Below, piece by piece: positions 1 to 12,060 of a DNA stretch of 64,000 nucleotides. Each line of letters opens with the position of its first letter. Within the stretch, counting starts at the first letter, position 1. Under the pieces are notes generated by a model. The model did not search any database and was not told where the DNA came from. It worked only from the letters and a program-made list of their open reading frames with translations. Made by a program: the position numbers and the translations under genes. The stretch is from Symbiodinium kawagutii (Eukaryota > Sar > Dinophyceae > Suessiales > Symbiodiniaceae). The stretch spans positions 290,733-354,732 of the forward strand of contig VSDK01012773.1 in the NCBI GenBank assembly GCA_009767595.1. The letters run 5' to 3'.

Positions 1-243
1 TAACACAAATCTACTTGAGAAAGAACCACAATGTCACAATGACATGTTTTGAAGCTTGAAGTTGTTTAGATATCAGGTCACTACCTTTACACAATTCGTA
101 TAGCACCGCAGGAGTTGAAGTCAGAAGCAGAACGCTTGGTGTCTTCTTGCAAAGCTTCCGCAAAGCTGCAAACCGTCGAGAAGGCCGGACTGTGAAAGCC
201 TTTGGACTCCAATTGGAAAACCGCAGCCATCGCCTTTTCTCAG
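1..243. other. left edge, no supported exon
   Basis: I see no conserved coding here. It precedes the first recognisable exon of the M14 carboxypeptidase (acceptor tctcag at 238-243), so it is most likely intron, and the 5' exons of that gene lie outside the window. Confidence 0.5.
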
Positions 244-3067
244 TGATGTTTCGCAGGACTACGTGAGCATCGATGAAATCCGGATCAAAGCGAACCATTC
301 GAAGGCCGTGAACCGAGTCTCTTTGCTCTTCGGAGAACATTCGCGGGAACTCATCGGTCCGGAGACGGGCTTGATGCTTCTGCCGCTCGACGTTGGACTA
401 TGGAACCGGATTTTTCTTGAGGATGCAACCGTCATGCAATAGTCATACAATGGCTGCAAGCAGAGTCATTCATAGTAACCATTTACATCATCTTACTCGT
501 TTACATGTGTATACATCTGTAAAACACATTCATTTAAGATTTTTTACGTTTTGCCTTCTTCGATGCTCAGGAAGATGCTCTGTGGTCACAAACACGCCAA
601 TAGCACTCTTGCCGCGGAAGCGCTGGAAGACAGTGAGTTCCAGCTGATTTTGAATGCTAACCCAGGGTCACGAGTTCGTGTAGAAGCAGGCAATGAGAAA
701 GGAGAGGATTGACCAGGGGGAAGGAAACGAAAGGAGAAGACAAGGAGATTTGGGACATTTACTTAAGGAAATGAAGGGACAAAATCAACAGATTTTCAAA
801 CCAACAGTTTTCTTGCCCCTTGCTGTCTTTCCATCTCTTCGCTGCCTTGACAAACGCTTGAGACGAAACTGAGCAAAGATCTTGATGTGTTGAGGCACCT
901 GTTCAGACTTTGCTGCTTCTCCAGGTGAGTATTGCTTGCGTGAAAATCCCAACGGCGTGGATTTGAATCGCAACTGGGATGAGAAGTGGGACTTGGGCAG
1001 CGAGATCTCTGTCGACCAAGCACATGGAAAGCGTCCCTTCAGCGAGCCACTTGGCACAGTGGAAGGGTTCGGAAGGGTTCGCTTGGTGAATCACAGGGTC
1101 AGCATGGGAGCAGATCCCAGATATTGCTGGATTTGATGGGTTGGTCAGCGGGCCAACGACGAGAATACCATGCAAATATACCAAAATCATACAGGGACGA
1201 AGAAGCATATCAGCAGCTTAGAGATAGGAAGAAGTTTAGCAGAGACACTCAGACAGGAACACGAAACATACTGAAGAAGCATTAGCTTCCTTCCCATTCT
1301 CTCTTTTCTCCTAGCTTCGGTTCACCCCGCTGGGCCTCAAGTTCGTATCTCATTAGCTCAAACTCCAAACTGCAGTGTGAGCGCTGAAGCTCTGGTGAAG
1401 CCTTGGCGAAGCAAGGCCAGAGACGCAAGTGGTACGAGACCTCATCAGCGATTTCAAGCCGACCACCTTTCTCTCAGTGCCTTGAGCCTGGAATTTCTCT
1501 CAGATCTCCATGTGTCCATTCTTTCAAATCATTCTTTGTCAAGAACGTCTCATGTTTTTCTAGCATTTTGTTTATATAAATAGATAAATATTTACATTTA
1601 TGTATATATATATACATTTATGTATTATTTACATACTAATATCATATTACAAAGTGGCACGAATGAATCCCATTGGATCGCCGAGGTGCACAGCGGCACC
1701 TTGGGTCTCTACATGCCCTGGGCCTACGACAGCACCCACCTGGCACACCGTAACCGTGAGGCCATGCTGTCGGTTTTGCAGGAGCTGTGCCACTGTGGCA
1801 CTGGGAGCATCACTTAGCCAGTTGTGAAAGGGCAAATTTAAGATGTCATTAGTTACACTCTTCAAGTCTAAAGATTACTTTCCTTCATTTTTTTTCAAAT
1901 TCAATTTTACATGTCACTAATGGTTAGTAGTTGGTCTAATAGCTGGTTCTAAGAATGAATGACGCATCGCTGGAGCTATAAACGCCAGCGGGTACTGATT
2001 AGTAACAGCTGCTTCACGGTGACTAAGTGTGCTGCTGCCAATGGTTGGCGATTCATTTAGGCTAATGGTTGGTGTTTGAAGTTCTTGTGATTAAGAAGAG
2101 CCATTTGTTCAGGCTGAGCTATGGTGGTGAATCATCAGTTGAATCCTGATGGTTCACGATCCATTGAAGTGCATCTCCCATGGCTGTGAAGCTCCCAGGC
2201 ATCACTTAACACCAGGTTTCTGTGTAGCTCACCAGGGTGATCAGGAGCCAGACATATCGACGTCATGCATGCAGCATTTTATCCGTATCATTTCTGGTTG
2301 AGTTGTTATCAGTTGTGATATGTTGAGATCCATTCATATTATGAATATCATTATGCTTACTGACCTATCTGACCTTATCTCATGAGCACTAATTATCCCG
2401 AATAAAATTTACAGTTCTCATCCCGAATAAAATTTGCAGTTCTACTTCTGCTTTTCATTTGCAGCCAACGCTTCTCAGCGGTGAGGAGCTGGATGAGGCT
2501 CACTGCAAGTGCCCCTTCGGAGCAGCTGGGAAGGAGGTGGGCTACGACTGTCCTGGAACCAGCTGCTCTGCAGCACTCGGAACTTGGAAATCTGCGGAAG
2601 TTCCAACTGTGCTGAAGGAGTTGTGGTTGTGCTTGGGGTTGTGCTTGGGGTTGTCATCGTCATGTTTTGTCATCGTTTTCACCCCAAGCATTTCCGCTTT
2701 GTGATGGTCCTTGTCATGGTGATTGTCACTGTGGCTTGTGGCTGCTGCTTGGGATGGCGGTGGCTGGTTTTCGTGCTTGTGGTGTTATTTGTGGTTCTCG
2801 TTGTTTTCTCTGCTGGTATGCGGTGGTCCCTGTAGTTGTGGATTTGGTCACTTTTGCAGATGCTTTGTTTTAAGGTCATGCTTTTTCTTGCTGCCGTATG
2901 TTGTCGTTGTTATCACTGTTGTTCTACTCATTGTCGCTGTTAGAGTTTTGGTCGCCGCCGTGCCAATTGCCCTACTGTTGCTTTTGTGCTTGTTGCTCCT
3001 GCTGTTGCTGTCACGTATCTCTTGTCTCCGATTTCTCATGTGATATCTATTGTTCTTGTTTTCGCCG

Positions 3068-3112
<45 letters not shown>

Positions 3113-4258
3113 TGTTTGTTGTGTTGTCGTCGCGTGGATAAGGCTTTGATTGGGTCTTCGACCACTTGAAAGTGCCCTTCTCCTTCGCATGGGAGATCTA
3201 TGCAGATCCAGCTTCTGGTGAAAATTTAAGAAAGAGGCACGATCTGCAAAGAAAGGGAAAGAGAAAGAGAACACTTAAGAGAAAGAGAACATACAATCTA
3301 TGGAAAGAGAAAGAGAAAGAGGCAGGAAACAGCAGGAGATTCGTAGGAGCCATGTGAGATGGATTTCATGGCCTACAAAAGTATTCCAGGCAGTGCTTCG
3401 AGTGATCCTGTCGCCGCTTTCGTCGCGCGGCTGCCTTCCATTGCGCCTTGTGAATTCTTGTGACAGGTGGGAAGAAAAGATCGCCAGTACGAAGGTCTCC
3501 CTTCTCCAAAGCAACTGTGCTGATGGTTCTCTCATTTGTCTCAATGAGTACAGTGTTGCAAGTTGTGTTGCAAGTTGTGTTGCAAGTTGTGTTGCAAGTT
3601 GTGTTGCTGCCATATTTGCAACTTCAGGTTCACAAGAGAAGCACAACATGAATCCTTGTTTCAAACCTGCGGTCTTGCTAACGCGACCAGCAAAGAAACA
3701 CCCAGACCACAGCGGCTGAGGCAATGCGTTGTCAGATTTCTATGCGGAGACCCCCTCGGATCTCTGGGACTCAATGGAGGCCACAAATCAGCGGAATTGC
3801 TTCTCAATTTTCAACCCCGGCACAGAGGCAGGACTTGGACAAAGACCTGATCAAAAACAGAAGAATTCAAAGAGAAAAGAAGAAACATTCAGTCAAAACT
3901 TGTTTGGAATTTCTTTACATTGATTCAAAAGGATTGAAATGTCTAAAAGGAATTCAAAAGAAATAATTCTAAACATTTTCTTTTCAATTTCGATCCAGTA
4001 CTTTTATCTACCCGTTCTTGGTGATGTTTGTTATAAAGTATTCCTGGAGATCCCCACATAGTTGAGATAGGTTTACTTCCATATTGCTTCAACCTACTTT
4101 TAGAGCTTCCTTGGACACAGTTGTTAAGTCCGACAGACCTTTTTGCACTTCTAACATCGGATGCCACTGGTGCAACTCAGGAGGAATACAATGCCACCGT
4201 TTTGAACTGGGCGAGATCTTATTTGAATTTGGCGATAAAAACTGCTCCTCTTGTCTGA
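244..4258 (+). CDS. M14 zinc carboxypeptidase, 5'-partial, 9 exons
   Basis: Metallocarboxypeptidase that removes C-terminal residues using one zinc ion. Exons 244-384, 571-694, 930-1045, 1416-1476, 1686-1781, 2486-2561, 3143-3217, 3736-3831 and 4104-4258 join in one continuous phase (312 codons plus TGA at 4256-4258). Motifs in family order: GEHSRELIGPETG with the zinc pair His (338-340) and Glu (347-349); NPNGVDLNRNWD near 942-980; PFSEPETQ across an exon join; SVHSGTLGLYMPWAYD with the third zinc ligand His (1689-1691); GAAGKEVGYDCPGT; and FAWEIYAD with the catalytic Glu (3193-3195). The C-terminal NWARSYLNLA fits the end of the fold. All catalytic residues are present, so the enzyme looks active. 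Introns use GC donors (after 384, 1045, 2561), GA donors (after 694, 1781, 3831) and GT donors (after 1476, 3217). The signal or pro-region, if any, is off the left edge, so subfamily and location are unknown. Confidence 0.93.
3070..3110. repeat. (TCG)n microsatellite
   Basis: About 13 uninterrupted TCG triplets lie in the intron just before the carboxypeptidase exon at 3143. A purine-rich GAAAGAGAAAGAG stretch follows at about 3250-3325. Long Arg or Asp open frames here are artefacts of the repeat. Confidence 0.9.
3553..3606. repeat. 12-bp tandem repeat in carboxypeptidase intron
   Basis: About four copies of GTTGTGTTGCAA lie in the intron between the exons ending at 3217 and starting at 3736. 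The open frames across it are low-complexity. Confidence 0.85.
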
Positions 4259-4522
4259 AGGTCCGAAGGTCAATTTGGGCAACTGCCCAAAGGGCTGACC
4301 CGTGATGTGTAGAGGCTGTAGATGAGGATGGAGTTTCACCGAAACGCAGAGACAAATGCTACAAAAGACTGTTTGGTACGCGGGACTTTGCGGCTGTTCC
4401 TTTCGCTCTCCACATCCCAACTTCCTTCATTTCCTTCATTTTTCTTTTGAGACTCCTGAAAATTCCTTGATGTTCTGAGAACTTCTCTAATGTTCTACCG
4501 ATTTCAATGGGTTTTGTTTCAG
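4259..4522 (+). other. 264-bp spacer between carboxypeptidase stop and first LSM14 exon
   Basis: This is the whole space available for the carboxypeptidase 3' UTR, the LSM14 5' UTR and the missing first Lsm exon(s). No frame here shows the Lsm strand 1-2 pattern expected upstream of the exon at 4523. I see no promoter motif. Dinoflagellate messages normally get a trans-spliced leader, so a short spacer is expected, but it must also hold an upstream coding exon that I cannot find. Confidence 0.6.
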
Positions 4523-5424
4523 GAATCCACCATAGCTCTTCAGTCAGTGCGCTGCTTCGGCACTGAGGGCAGGCTCGGCATCGTCGCCCCCAAAGTAAGG
4601 ATTGTCCCCAAAAAATCCTCAGTTTTGGATTCCTCTGTGTGGAAATGACATATCTATGTTTGATGATTTTTGATCCAACATGGGATATCACGCGATATCA
4701 GGCGAATTCATGGGATAGGATTGGTGAACCTTGGAATCCACTGCGTATTTTCTGCTTCCAACATGGTGAGCTGATCTCAGGAAGATGCCTGAGATCCCTC
4801 CGTCCAGTGAGGCGCGAATAAGGTCTATCCATGAGCTGTTCAGTTTTGCTAGGAATCTTCGGGTACCACTTGTGGACAAAAAAAATAAGCATCTTTTTTT
4901 ACTCAAAACATACGATATACTCGATATGCATCAATGTGTACCAAAATGCTTTTGAATGCTCGACTTCAGTAGCTGCTTTTCCCGTTTCTGCTTTGAAAGG
5001 TCTACGACTTCATCATCTTCCGTGGACAGGACATTAAAGATCTGACCGTCCTCGAAGGTCAGGGAAAGCCTTCAAGTGCTCCTTTGCTGCACATTTGGGT
5101 ACTCTAAGCTGTTGGGTTGCAGTGGATGTCATGGATTCTCACGAAGCAAACACACATTTCTGGACGTGAGACTTCTATTCTGTTGAAAGTTGAGATACAA
5201 AAGAAGGAAATAACGAATATATGTATATACACATATGTACAACTATATATATATATATATATACACACGAAGATGATTTCATGATGCAACATGAGAATTA
5301 TGAGATGACGCTTCCAACGAGCAGCACGAGCATCCAACTGGTAGCGCCTCTCTGAGACCACTGATCCTGCAATCATCTCCGTGAATCAGCGCCCTGGAGG
5401 TGGCACGGATGCTGTTCTTGTCAA
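4523..5424 (+). CDS. LSM14/Scd6 (RAP55) family, Lsm-domain exons
   Basis: N-terminal part of an LSM14-type mRNA-binding protein, a P-body/stress-granule component that represses translation. Exons 4523-4594, 4785-4811, 5000-5057 and probably 5400-5424 join in phase. They read ESTIALQSVRCFGTEGR, then MPEIPPSSE, then VYDFIIFRGQDIKDLTVLE, which is the diagnostic LSM14 series (STIAL..VR.FGTEGR, IPPS.E, FRG.DIKDL). Donors are GT (4595), GC (4812) and GT (5058). The first Lsm strands are not found upstream. The matching C-terminal boxes (DFDF, FFD, TFG) are at 23.7-24.7 kb. A complete Popeye gene and an assembly gap lie between, so this may be the 5' half of the gene at 19.7-24.7 kb or a truncated copy. 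Confidence 0.85.
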
Positions 5425-5564
5425 GGAGATCTATCAATCAACTAGAGTGACACAGAGTGACTGAAGTTCGAAGCACTGAACTTTCGGCAGTTTACAATTT
5501 TTAGAACTCGGAATTGACTTGGCCTTGTCTTCGACAGAATCCTTCAGCTTGAAGCATTTGCCAG

Positions 5565-6545
5565 GTAAGGATGGAAAGGGCAAGGGTGAAGGCGGTGGAG
5601 GCAAGGGATGAGAGACCTTTGTACGCCAATGTCCAGGACGACCCACGAGTTCGGGGAGTTCTAAGATAACTCCTACAGTGTCCTACAAGAATCAAACTTT
5701 CGACACGGTCTAGTTCATCATTACTTCTTTTGACCTCTCACCAATTTCTCTGTTTTTTGCCGGTCTTGATCTCGGGTCAACAAATTCAATTGCAAACGCG
5801 TTGTTTTTGGATCGATTCTGCAGTGTCAGGCTTCATGCAAGGCAAGGCAACCTATGGGTCTTGCTGGCATGTCCAATGCTGCCGTCGCTTACCAAATGGC
5901 TACATATCATGTCCATAAGGATTGAGGGATACCATCAAAGATTTTTTCTCGAGAAAAACATGGGATTACATTTGGAGGGTTATGGCCTTTCAGGGCTACC
6001 ATGGATCCAGTAGCAACTCGAAATCCAGTTGCTTGGTGAAGCACAGCAACCACTGCCGTTTGAAGCTTCCCAGCCACCAGAGAAGAGTAGACCGAGTAGA
6101 CCATGATTGGAAAACAGAAGTCGCAGAATTCGCGACTTGTGGTTACCAAGAATTGATTTGCCTCCTATTGCCTCCTATGTCTTCACTGAACTTCTCACTG
6201 TTAGCAGCAACGTTTCTTAGAAGTCTTCTCTATTGCAACTTGAACAGGCATGAGATCCAAGTCATAGGTTTCAGAGTCATCAGCCAGCTTCACAAGTGAA
6301 AGAACATGGGTTTCAGGATTGGCTTCAGTCTTGACTTCGGAAGAAGGCACGCTTTTCCGCCACCTGTGGAGCCGAAACGGAGCAGCTTCTTCCACTGCGA
6401 AATGGTGACAGCCATGGTGACAGCCTTCCGCGCGCTGCGGATGGCTGGCCGGTCGCTGCGACATGGCGGCAACCTGCAGAGTTGTGCGACCATGAGTCGA
6501 GGTGGGGTGGCGATTTGAAGCTTGCAACGGGTGCAACTCTTCATC
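5565..6545 (+). other. exon-like blocks, unassigned
   Basis: Three candidate exons have plausible acceptors but no fixed phase. A Gly/Lys-rich block at 5568-5608 reads GKDGKGKGEGGGGKG, similar in style to the LSM14 middle region. A block at 5842-5905 reads QPMGLAGMSNAAVAYQMATY. A GC-rich block at about 6400-6540 is open in several frames and contains ATGs (6402, 6414) that could start the Popeye gene. I cannot say which gene owns them. The antisense frame at 6201-6536 is probably a shadow of this GC-rich block. Confidence 0.35.
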
Positions 6546-7077
6546 TAGAAGGTCAATAAAAGGTCAACAAAGGTCAGTAGCTTCTTTGAAGATTTGAAAA
6601 TACTGGAAGGTGGTCAATAAACCAAATCATGCTTAAACTAATCAAACAAGGTTCGCCGTTAGTGATCTGGAAGGCAAAGATTCTCATTATCAATTACCAG
6701 TGCTCAAAACTTATCATCAAGAAAAAAACATGCTGAAGAATCAATCAAGAATCAATAGACTTATCATTCATCCGTAACAAAAATGATTGTACTGCGAGGC
6801 TACCCTGGTGGATTCGGTGAATTCCTGGGTGAACCCGTTTTCTTTTGCTATCTTGTACAGTGTATTTTGGGGAAGGAGAGGAAAACTGGAACATAAACAA
6901 ATCAGCTTGAGACCTGGGTGCCTTTGATTGTTGCAAGTGACACAGTATCAGTGAGACAAGCATGATCCATAATCTTGTTGCTCCAATCAAAAGCTTATCA
7001 CCCCCACGAGGGGCCCACGCTCATTGGACATGTCAATTCATGTGATCTGTGCATTCTCTTTGCTTTCCTCCGTGCAG

Positions 7078-10000
7078 TGTAGGCGGCTTTTCGCATGCAG
7101 TCTCCAGCTTCAAGGAGCGCTGGTCTTCCAAGTGTCACTACTTCATTCACTTTGGCCGCTTGGGCACAGATCCAGCGCACCTTTTGTGCACAGTGCATTT
7201 GTTGATTTGTTGATTTGTTATTTCAAGAGTATGTGTAGAAGTTGAACGATTCCTTTAGCAAAGCTGAATCATTCATTGTGCAAAGTTGAACTTCACCTAG
7301 CTGCATCATAAGTGCGCAGCACTGTCGCTGAGTTCAAGCCTGGAATTGAGGCAATTGCATTGTATTGCTTGCCATCAATCAGGCCTCCCTTGTCCTCTAT
7401 TTTCGTGTCTTGTTGTGTGCTGTTCGATCATTTCTTCTAATGCTCTGTCCATGTATCACTCTTCCTCCTAAAGATGTTCTATGAAACAGTTGGAAGTAGA
7501 AGAACACAACAGATGTATAACAAATGTATTCTTTGACACAGCTTTCTTTCCGCCAGAAAGACATGCTGCAGCTGCGGAGCCTGATGGTAACCGCCTCCTG
7601 CTGTGGCATCGCTTACAACCTGCTGCTGCCGACACCTCTTTGGGCGCCTGCCGCGTGGGGCGCCTTCTTCATCTCTTGTCATTTGCACCTCGAAACATCT
7701 CGGGAATTCGGTGGCTTTCCATCGTAAAAGATCCGAATGCAAAGGTACTGTTTAGACATGTTTAGACACTCCAACAAGAGGCTTTAAGAGAAATTGAGAT
7801 TGGTTGAACATGTTGCTTGTTTCATAGATGCATCCACTTTGTGCATGGCGTGAAAGGAAAAAGGAACGCATACCTTTTTCCTTTGCGTTCTTTGAACTAT
7901 GGCCGACAGCTTCTCCCCTACATCATTTTCCAACGATACCTTGTTGCTGTATGATGATATCCGTTTGAATGGAAATGTACTATTATCTAATAGGAGAATG
8001 GATTATTATCAACCATCGTGATGACCTTCATCAGTCATTCTTCAGCATCATAACAACTTCACAACAACCATTTATGAATCATTTATCACCAGTTGTTAAT
8101 CGGTATCATCAATCATGTAGGTACCTGTTGGATCTCAGTGGCTTGGGCCGCCCCCAGGTATTACATCACCGAATTGCTCCGAGACCGCGTGGGCATTACT
8201 TTGGATCCGGATCATGAGGCCGCAGCCCAAATGATGCGCTATGCCCAATGGATTGCAAGGATAACGATGGTTAAGGCATGTTATGGCTCACCCCAGACCG
8301 GGATGTATAATTCCAATGCTTTGCGAAAATCGGAGTTATGTCCAAAAGATTGATGTACCTGTGGTGAGCTGCTTTACATTTTCATCAGCTGCTTTTGGTG
8401 GGTGTGATTTGATCTTCGGTAAGCGGGGTCACGATGGTTCATGTCACAAGAGATCGAAGTTTCTGATGTTTCGAGGCAGCTTATGAAATGGCCTTCATGC
8501 CACACGGCTTCACGCCGCGGCAATTCCTGAAAGTCTTTCATGCTGCGTCTGGAAGGATTGAAGAGGCCAACTGTGGCACTTATATTTGTCGCCAAGGACA
8601 GTGGGTGGAGATGTTCAAACTATTCAAGGTCAAAAGAGGTACTGTCGGTGTCCGTTGGTCACTGTTATCATTGCTACAGTCATTGTTGAAGTCATTGATA
8701 AAGTTATTGTCGGTGTACTACAATCGATTGGATTGAGGAGAGAAGAAGAAGTGGGTGCATTACCTGATGGAGGGCGAGGCCATGCTGATCGACGATTCCG
8801 AGGCACCAAAGATCTGATCCAGTTGGAAGACTCGTTTTGGTTTCTCGGGAGGGGCGAGGATGTAGCTGTGTCTGAACTCAGTTGGTTTCTCGGGACTTCA
8901 GTTGGGTGATTCTCTCAAAGCCATGCAAAAAAAAAGGTGGGACAGCGGACGCTCAGGACAAAGTGGTGAACATTTTGCCGGGCAATGGCAGCTGGTTGGG
9001 CGAATTCTTTGACCCTGCTGAGCCAGAGGACTACTGGGAAACACCCCATGTCCATCACGCCACCTGGCATTGACGTTGCTCCAATTGCCTGTTCCTGGTC
9101 ATGTTCGTGCACTAGGATGCACTAGGCTTAATGGAAGTTGATACAGCATAGATGCTGCTGATGAAGACTCATCGCTAGCTTACCGTTTGATGGCAGCTAC
9201 GGGGCCTCAAGGTGTCCTTCAAATGCATCGCAAAGCGCTGTCGACTTCTCAGTTTGGAGATCGGTCCGTTGCACAAAACGATCCTCGAGAGCGGCTTAGC
9301 CGAAGTATCTTGGCGAACACAGAGTGGATGGACTTGTTACTTTAGAGATTTTTCTTCAAGATCAACTAGAAACATTAGCGACTAGAAAATGTAGAAACGC
9401 TATGATTAAGTGAATCTATTCATCTAAGGCTTTCCATGACCGGGGAAGGGACTACTGTGACCCACCTTGACCAGGCAGCAACTCGTGCAGAGATCTCTGA
9501 TCTGTGGGGAAAGCTGAGAGGTTCGCACCACGAACATCGACGAAACACGTACAGCGCAATGCTGGAATTGGCCGTGGCTGATGGCAAGGTGGATCCCAAA
9601 GAGGCCAGCAGTTTCTGCAGTTTCAACTCCTTTCTGTTGAGAATTGTGCATCACCAATCATCACAAATCATCACAAATCATGTTGAAAGCGTTTCGAAAA
9701 TGTGATACATGCGCGGCCCCGAAGCTCAATGATCTTCTCGACCCCTTGGTTGGTGGGGGTAGTGGCTGGGGGGGGGGTACAACCTGCCAGAATCTGATCC
9801 GGTGGCAGCAGTCGAACCAATAGACGGTCTGGAAACCCCTCATGTTTGCTGATTGTTGGATGTTACCTCTTGGTAGACATGATTGGCCATGATTGACCAC
9901 TGTTAATCATTATAAAATATAAGATAGGTCGATGGTCATCTTGAATTTTAAGCAATCATTAACTATCATTAATAAATATTAGTCATATTTAACCATCATT

Positions 10001-11220
10001 GACTATCACCAATCATCGTTAACCATCATCAATCATTGTTATCAGCTACCATGATTGCAGTGACCAACCATCGTTGGCCATCGCCAGTTACCTGTTATGT
10101 ACTTTCGTTCATTACTTTCATTGTTGAGCATGTTTCACTGTTTTGACCTATCAACAATCCACAGCTTTAGCCATGATTGTCGGCTGCCATTCATTACAAT
10201 CAATCATTGAGTATTCATTAACCATTTATCAACCATTCACTGAGCTATGTTTCACCACTTATCCAGCAGATTCAGTTTGAGCTTGTTGCACAGGCTGAAC
10301 TGCTGGAGAAATGGAAGACCCGACATGGGGTTCCAGAGGTGCAAAGCGCCAGTTGCATGTTGAGATGCAGGTTGAAGGCAGGTGGATAGATTACTATTTG
10401 TCTTTTGAATGTTTCGATACTGGACGATGAAGGGATAAATGAGATTATATACCGCTGTGAACCATCTCGGATCGTGGATAGCTGGGGATCAACAATCGTT
10501 ATCAGTGGTTAATAAATCAAGGTTGGTAATATTTGAACATTCGTTAACAGCGGCAAAAAATGGTTCGTGTTGCTTGATACTTCGGAATCATGACCAACAA
10601 CAACAAACCATCAAAACTGCAATTTTAAAGATGATCTAGGGGTACCCCCCTTTCTGAATATACCTATATCAGCAAATGGTTAGGCACAAAGTGTTGGCTG
10701 TAAGACAGCAACCACTTGATTGCCCAGCCAATCATGTGCACGGCAGTATATCGCCAAGCTGCCATCCTAGCCACCGCAAAATTCCCACTTCGTTCGACAT
10801 CCTGTGATCATTTGAAAAGAGCTGTTCGCAGATGCCCACAACTTTTGGATCACAGTTCAAATAACGGGTCAATGATTCAAATGAATTCAATGCAAATGAT
10901 CCAAAAAGGGGAGGTTTTCCCTTCGAATATAGGGCCCTCGGCAGAGTTTTCCCGGTCAGGATGATCACCAGGTGAAGTTGGCGGAGTTGGGTTGGACTCT
11001 TGAGGAGATCGGGCTGCTCAATGTGGTGCTTCTGGCGTTACGGGCACTTCATGTGACCCAAAAAAAGAAGGCAGCAAGACGCAACAGGATTCATATCACA
11101 TGGGGAAGTGTTCGCGATCCGTTTTGGATCAAAGACTGTTTGAGACGTCTCCGGTTCTTGGACACGTTTCGCTTGGTATTGGATCACATGTTCGCACCCA
11201 AAGAGGAGCAGGAAACGTGA
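7078..11220 (+). CDS. Popeye-domain (cyclic-nucleotide-binding-like) protein with C-terminal helical module
   Basis: Membrane protein of the Popeye type: transmembrane segments followed by a cAMP-binding-like fold. Exons: 7078-~7185, 7542-7684, 8158-8218, 8476-~8630, ~8743-8802, 8957-~9034, 9212-~9289, ~9473-9603, 10270-10338 and 10960-11220. Phase-checked joins are 7684/8158, 8218/8476, 8802/8957, 9603/10270 and 10338/10960. The first exons give CHYFIHFGRLGTDPAHL, then KDMLQLRSLM and a hydrophobic span ending LWAPAAWGAFFIS, the Popeye membrane pattern. Next come YYITELLRDRVGI, FMPHGFTPRQFLKVF and HYLMEGEAMLIDD, as in the Popeye core. The C-terminal exons code a helical module (YSAMLELAVADGKVDPKE, KWKTRHGVPEDDH, LAELGWTLEEI). 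The 5' end and start codon are uncertain (see 6402/6414). The stop at 11218-11220 assumes the last exon is read through. Confidence 0.78.
9890..10260. repeat. degenerate CATT/AATCA-rich repeat in Popeye intron
   Basis: Long run of imperfect motifs such as AACCATCATCAATCATTG between the exons ending at 9603 and starting at 10270. It has no coding signal. The same style of sequence recurs at 15.2-15.35, 17.8-17.95 and 37.3-39.7 kb, so it is a genome-wide low-complexity class. Confidence 0.7.
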
Positions 11221-11388
11221 AACAGGGTGGAACAGAACAGACGAAATGTGTCCAGGCAAAAATGAGCCAAGTCATTTGAGCTATGTTCAACATGAGTCAT
11301 CAATAGTCATCATGGTTCATGGTCTCGTTTCGGCACAATGTGGCACACAGCCCTGCGAAAGTACTGCACCACAGCAGTGTCTTCGCAG

Positions 11389-11486
11389 GAATTCGCCCTC
11401 GGTCAACGTGATCCAAACCGACGACTGCGGCCACTGCCCAGCTATCGACCCTGCTGCTCTCCCACGACTCCAATGCCTTGCGGAGA
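11389..11486 (+). other. exon-like block abutting assembly gap
   Basis: A GC-richer stretch after a TTCGCAG acceptor, open in two + frames (one reads EFALGQRDPNRRLRPLPSY). It runs straight into the N gap, so it may be a truncated exon of LSM14 or of another gene. No family is recognised. Confidence 0.3.
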
Positions 11487-11500
11487 NNNNNNNNNNNNNN
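11487..11500. other. assembly gap (14 N)
   Basis: Fourteen Ns mark a scaffold join or unresolved short repeat. The real gap size is unknown. Joining across it is not certain, which matters because LSM14 exons sit on both sides. Confidence 0.99.
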
Positions 11501-11839
11501 GGGAAAGAGAAAGAAGAAGTCAAACAGATAGGAAATGACTAGCAAACAGACATATTAAATGATTTGATTTAGATAGGAGAAATGAAGAAGAAAGAAAGAA
11601 AGAAGTGGAAGTGGTGAGGCAATAGTAGGAGTCCAAAGGAAAGAAATTCATCCCTGAAGGGATTAGGAGTCGGACCGAAATAGTAGGAGTGGGAGTCAAT
11701 GGGACTACGCTGCGCTTTGCTGATGCAGCAGACCTTGGTCAACAAATGTGTCCCACAATCCCATTGAGGGTGCAAGAAGAGCGTTTGGTGTGAATGGCCA
11801 TTGAGGGTGCAAGAAGCGCGGTATTTGATTTTCGAAAAA

Positions 11840-12060
11840 GCAGACACTTGCAACCGCTTGCAGCCACTCGAGTGGTCGCAAGTGGTCGCAAGTGGCCGCT
11901 TCGAGCGAGTGTCCGCAAGTGGTCGCGCGTGGCCGCAAGCGATTGTGAGTAGCCAGCGACCACCCTGCATCCACCCTGCAACCATGCGCAGCTAATTGCA
12001 GCCACTTGCAGCCGCTTGCAGCCACTCGAGCGGCCGCAAGTGGCCGCTTTGAGCGTCCAT
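11840..12060. repeat. GC-rich GCAAGTGG(T/C)C repeat cluster with inverted arms
   Basis: Built from a 10-bp motif GCAAGTGGTC/GCAAGTGGCC. It forms two imperfect inverted repeats centred on CTCGAG, at 11867-11872 (perfect 12-bp palindrome CCACTCGAGTGG at 11864-11875) and at 12025-12030. The same motif family forms a direct 37-bp tandem array at 19211-19410 on the other side of the duplicated block. Long antisense frames here are repeat artefacts. Confidence 0.8.

Noticed and set aside
3370-3454. Open block DFMAYKSIPGSASSDPVAAF as a carboxypeptidase exon
   Set aside because: The exons ending at 3217 and starting at 3736 join in phase and in the canonical order without it. Its own ends do not fit.
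4026-4080. Antisense GILYN / GSK motifs resembling the missing LSM14 Lsm strands
   Set aside because: Wrong strand, wrong spacing (9 instead of about 13 residues) and inside a carboxypeptidase intron. Likely chance.
6201-6536. 111-codon antisense ORF with protein-like composition
   Set aside because: It overlaps a GC-rich patch open in most frames. There is no family motif, and all other genes are on the + strand.
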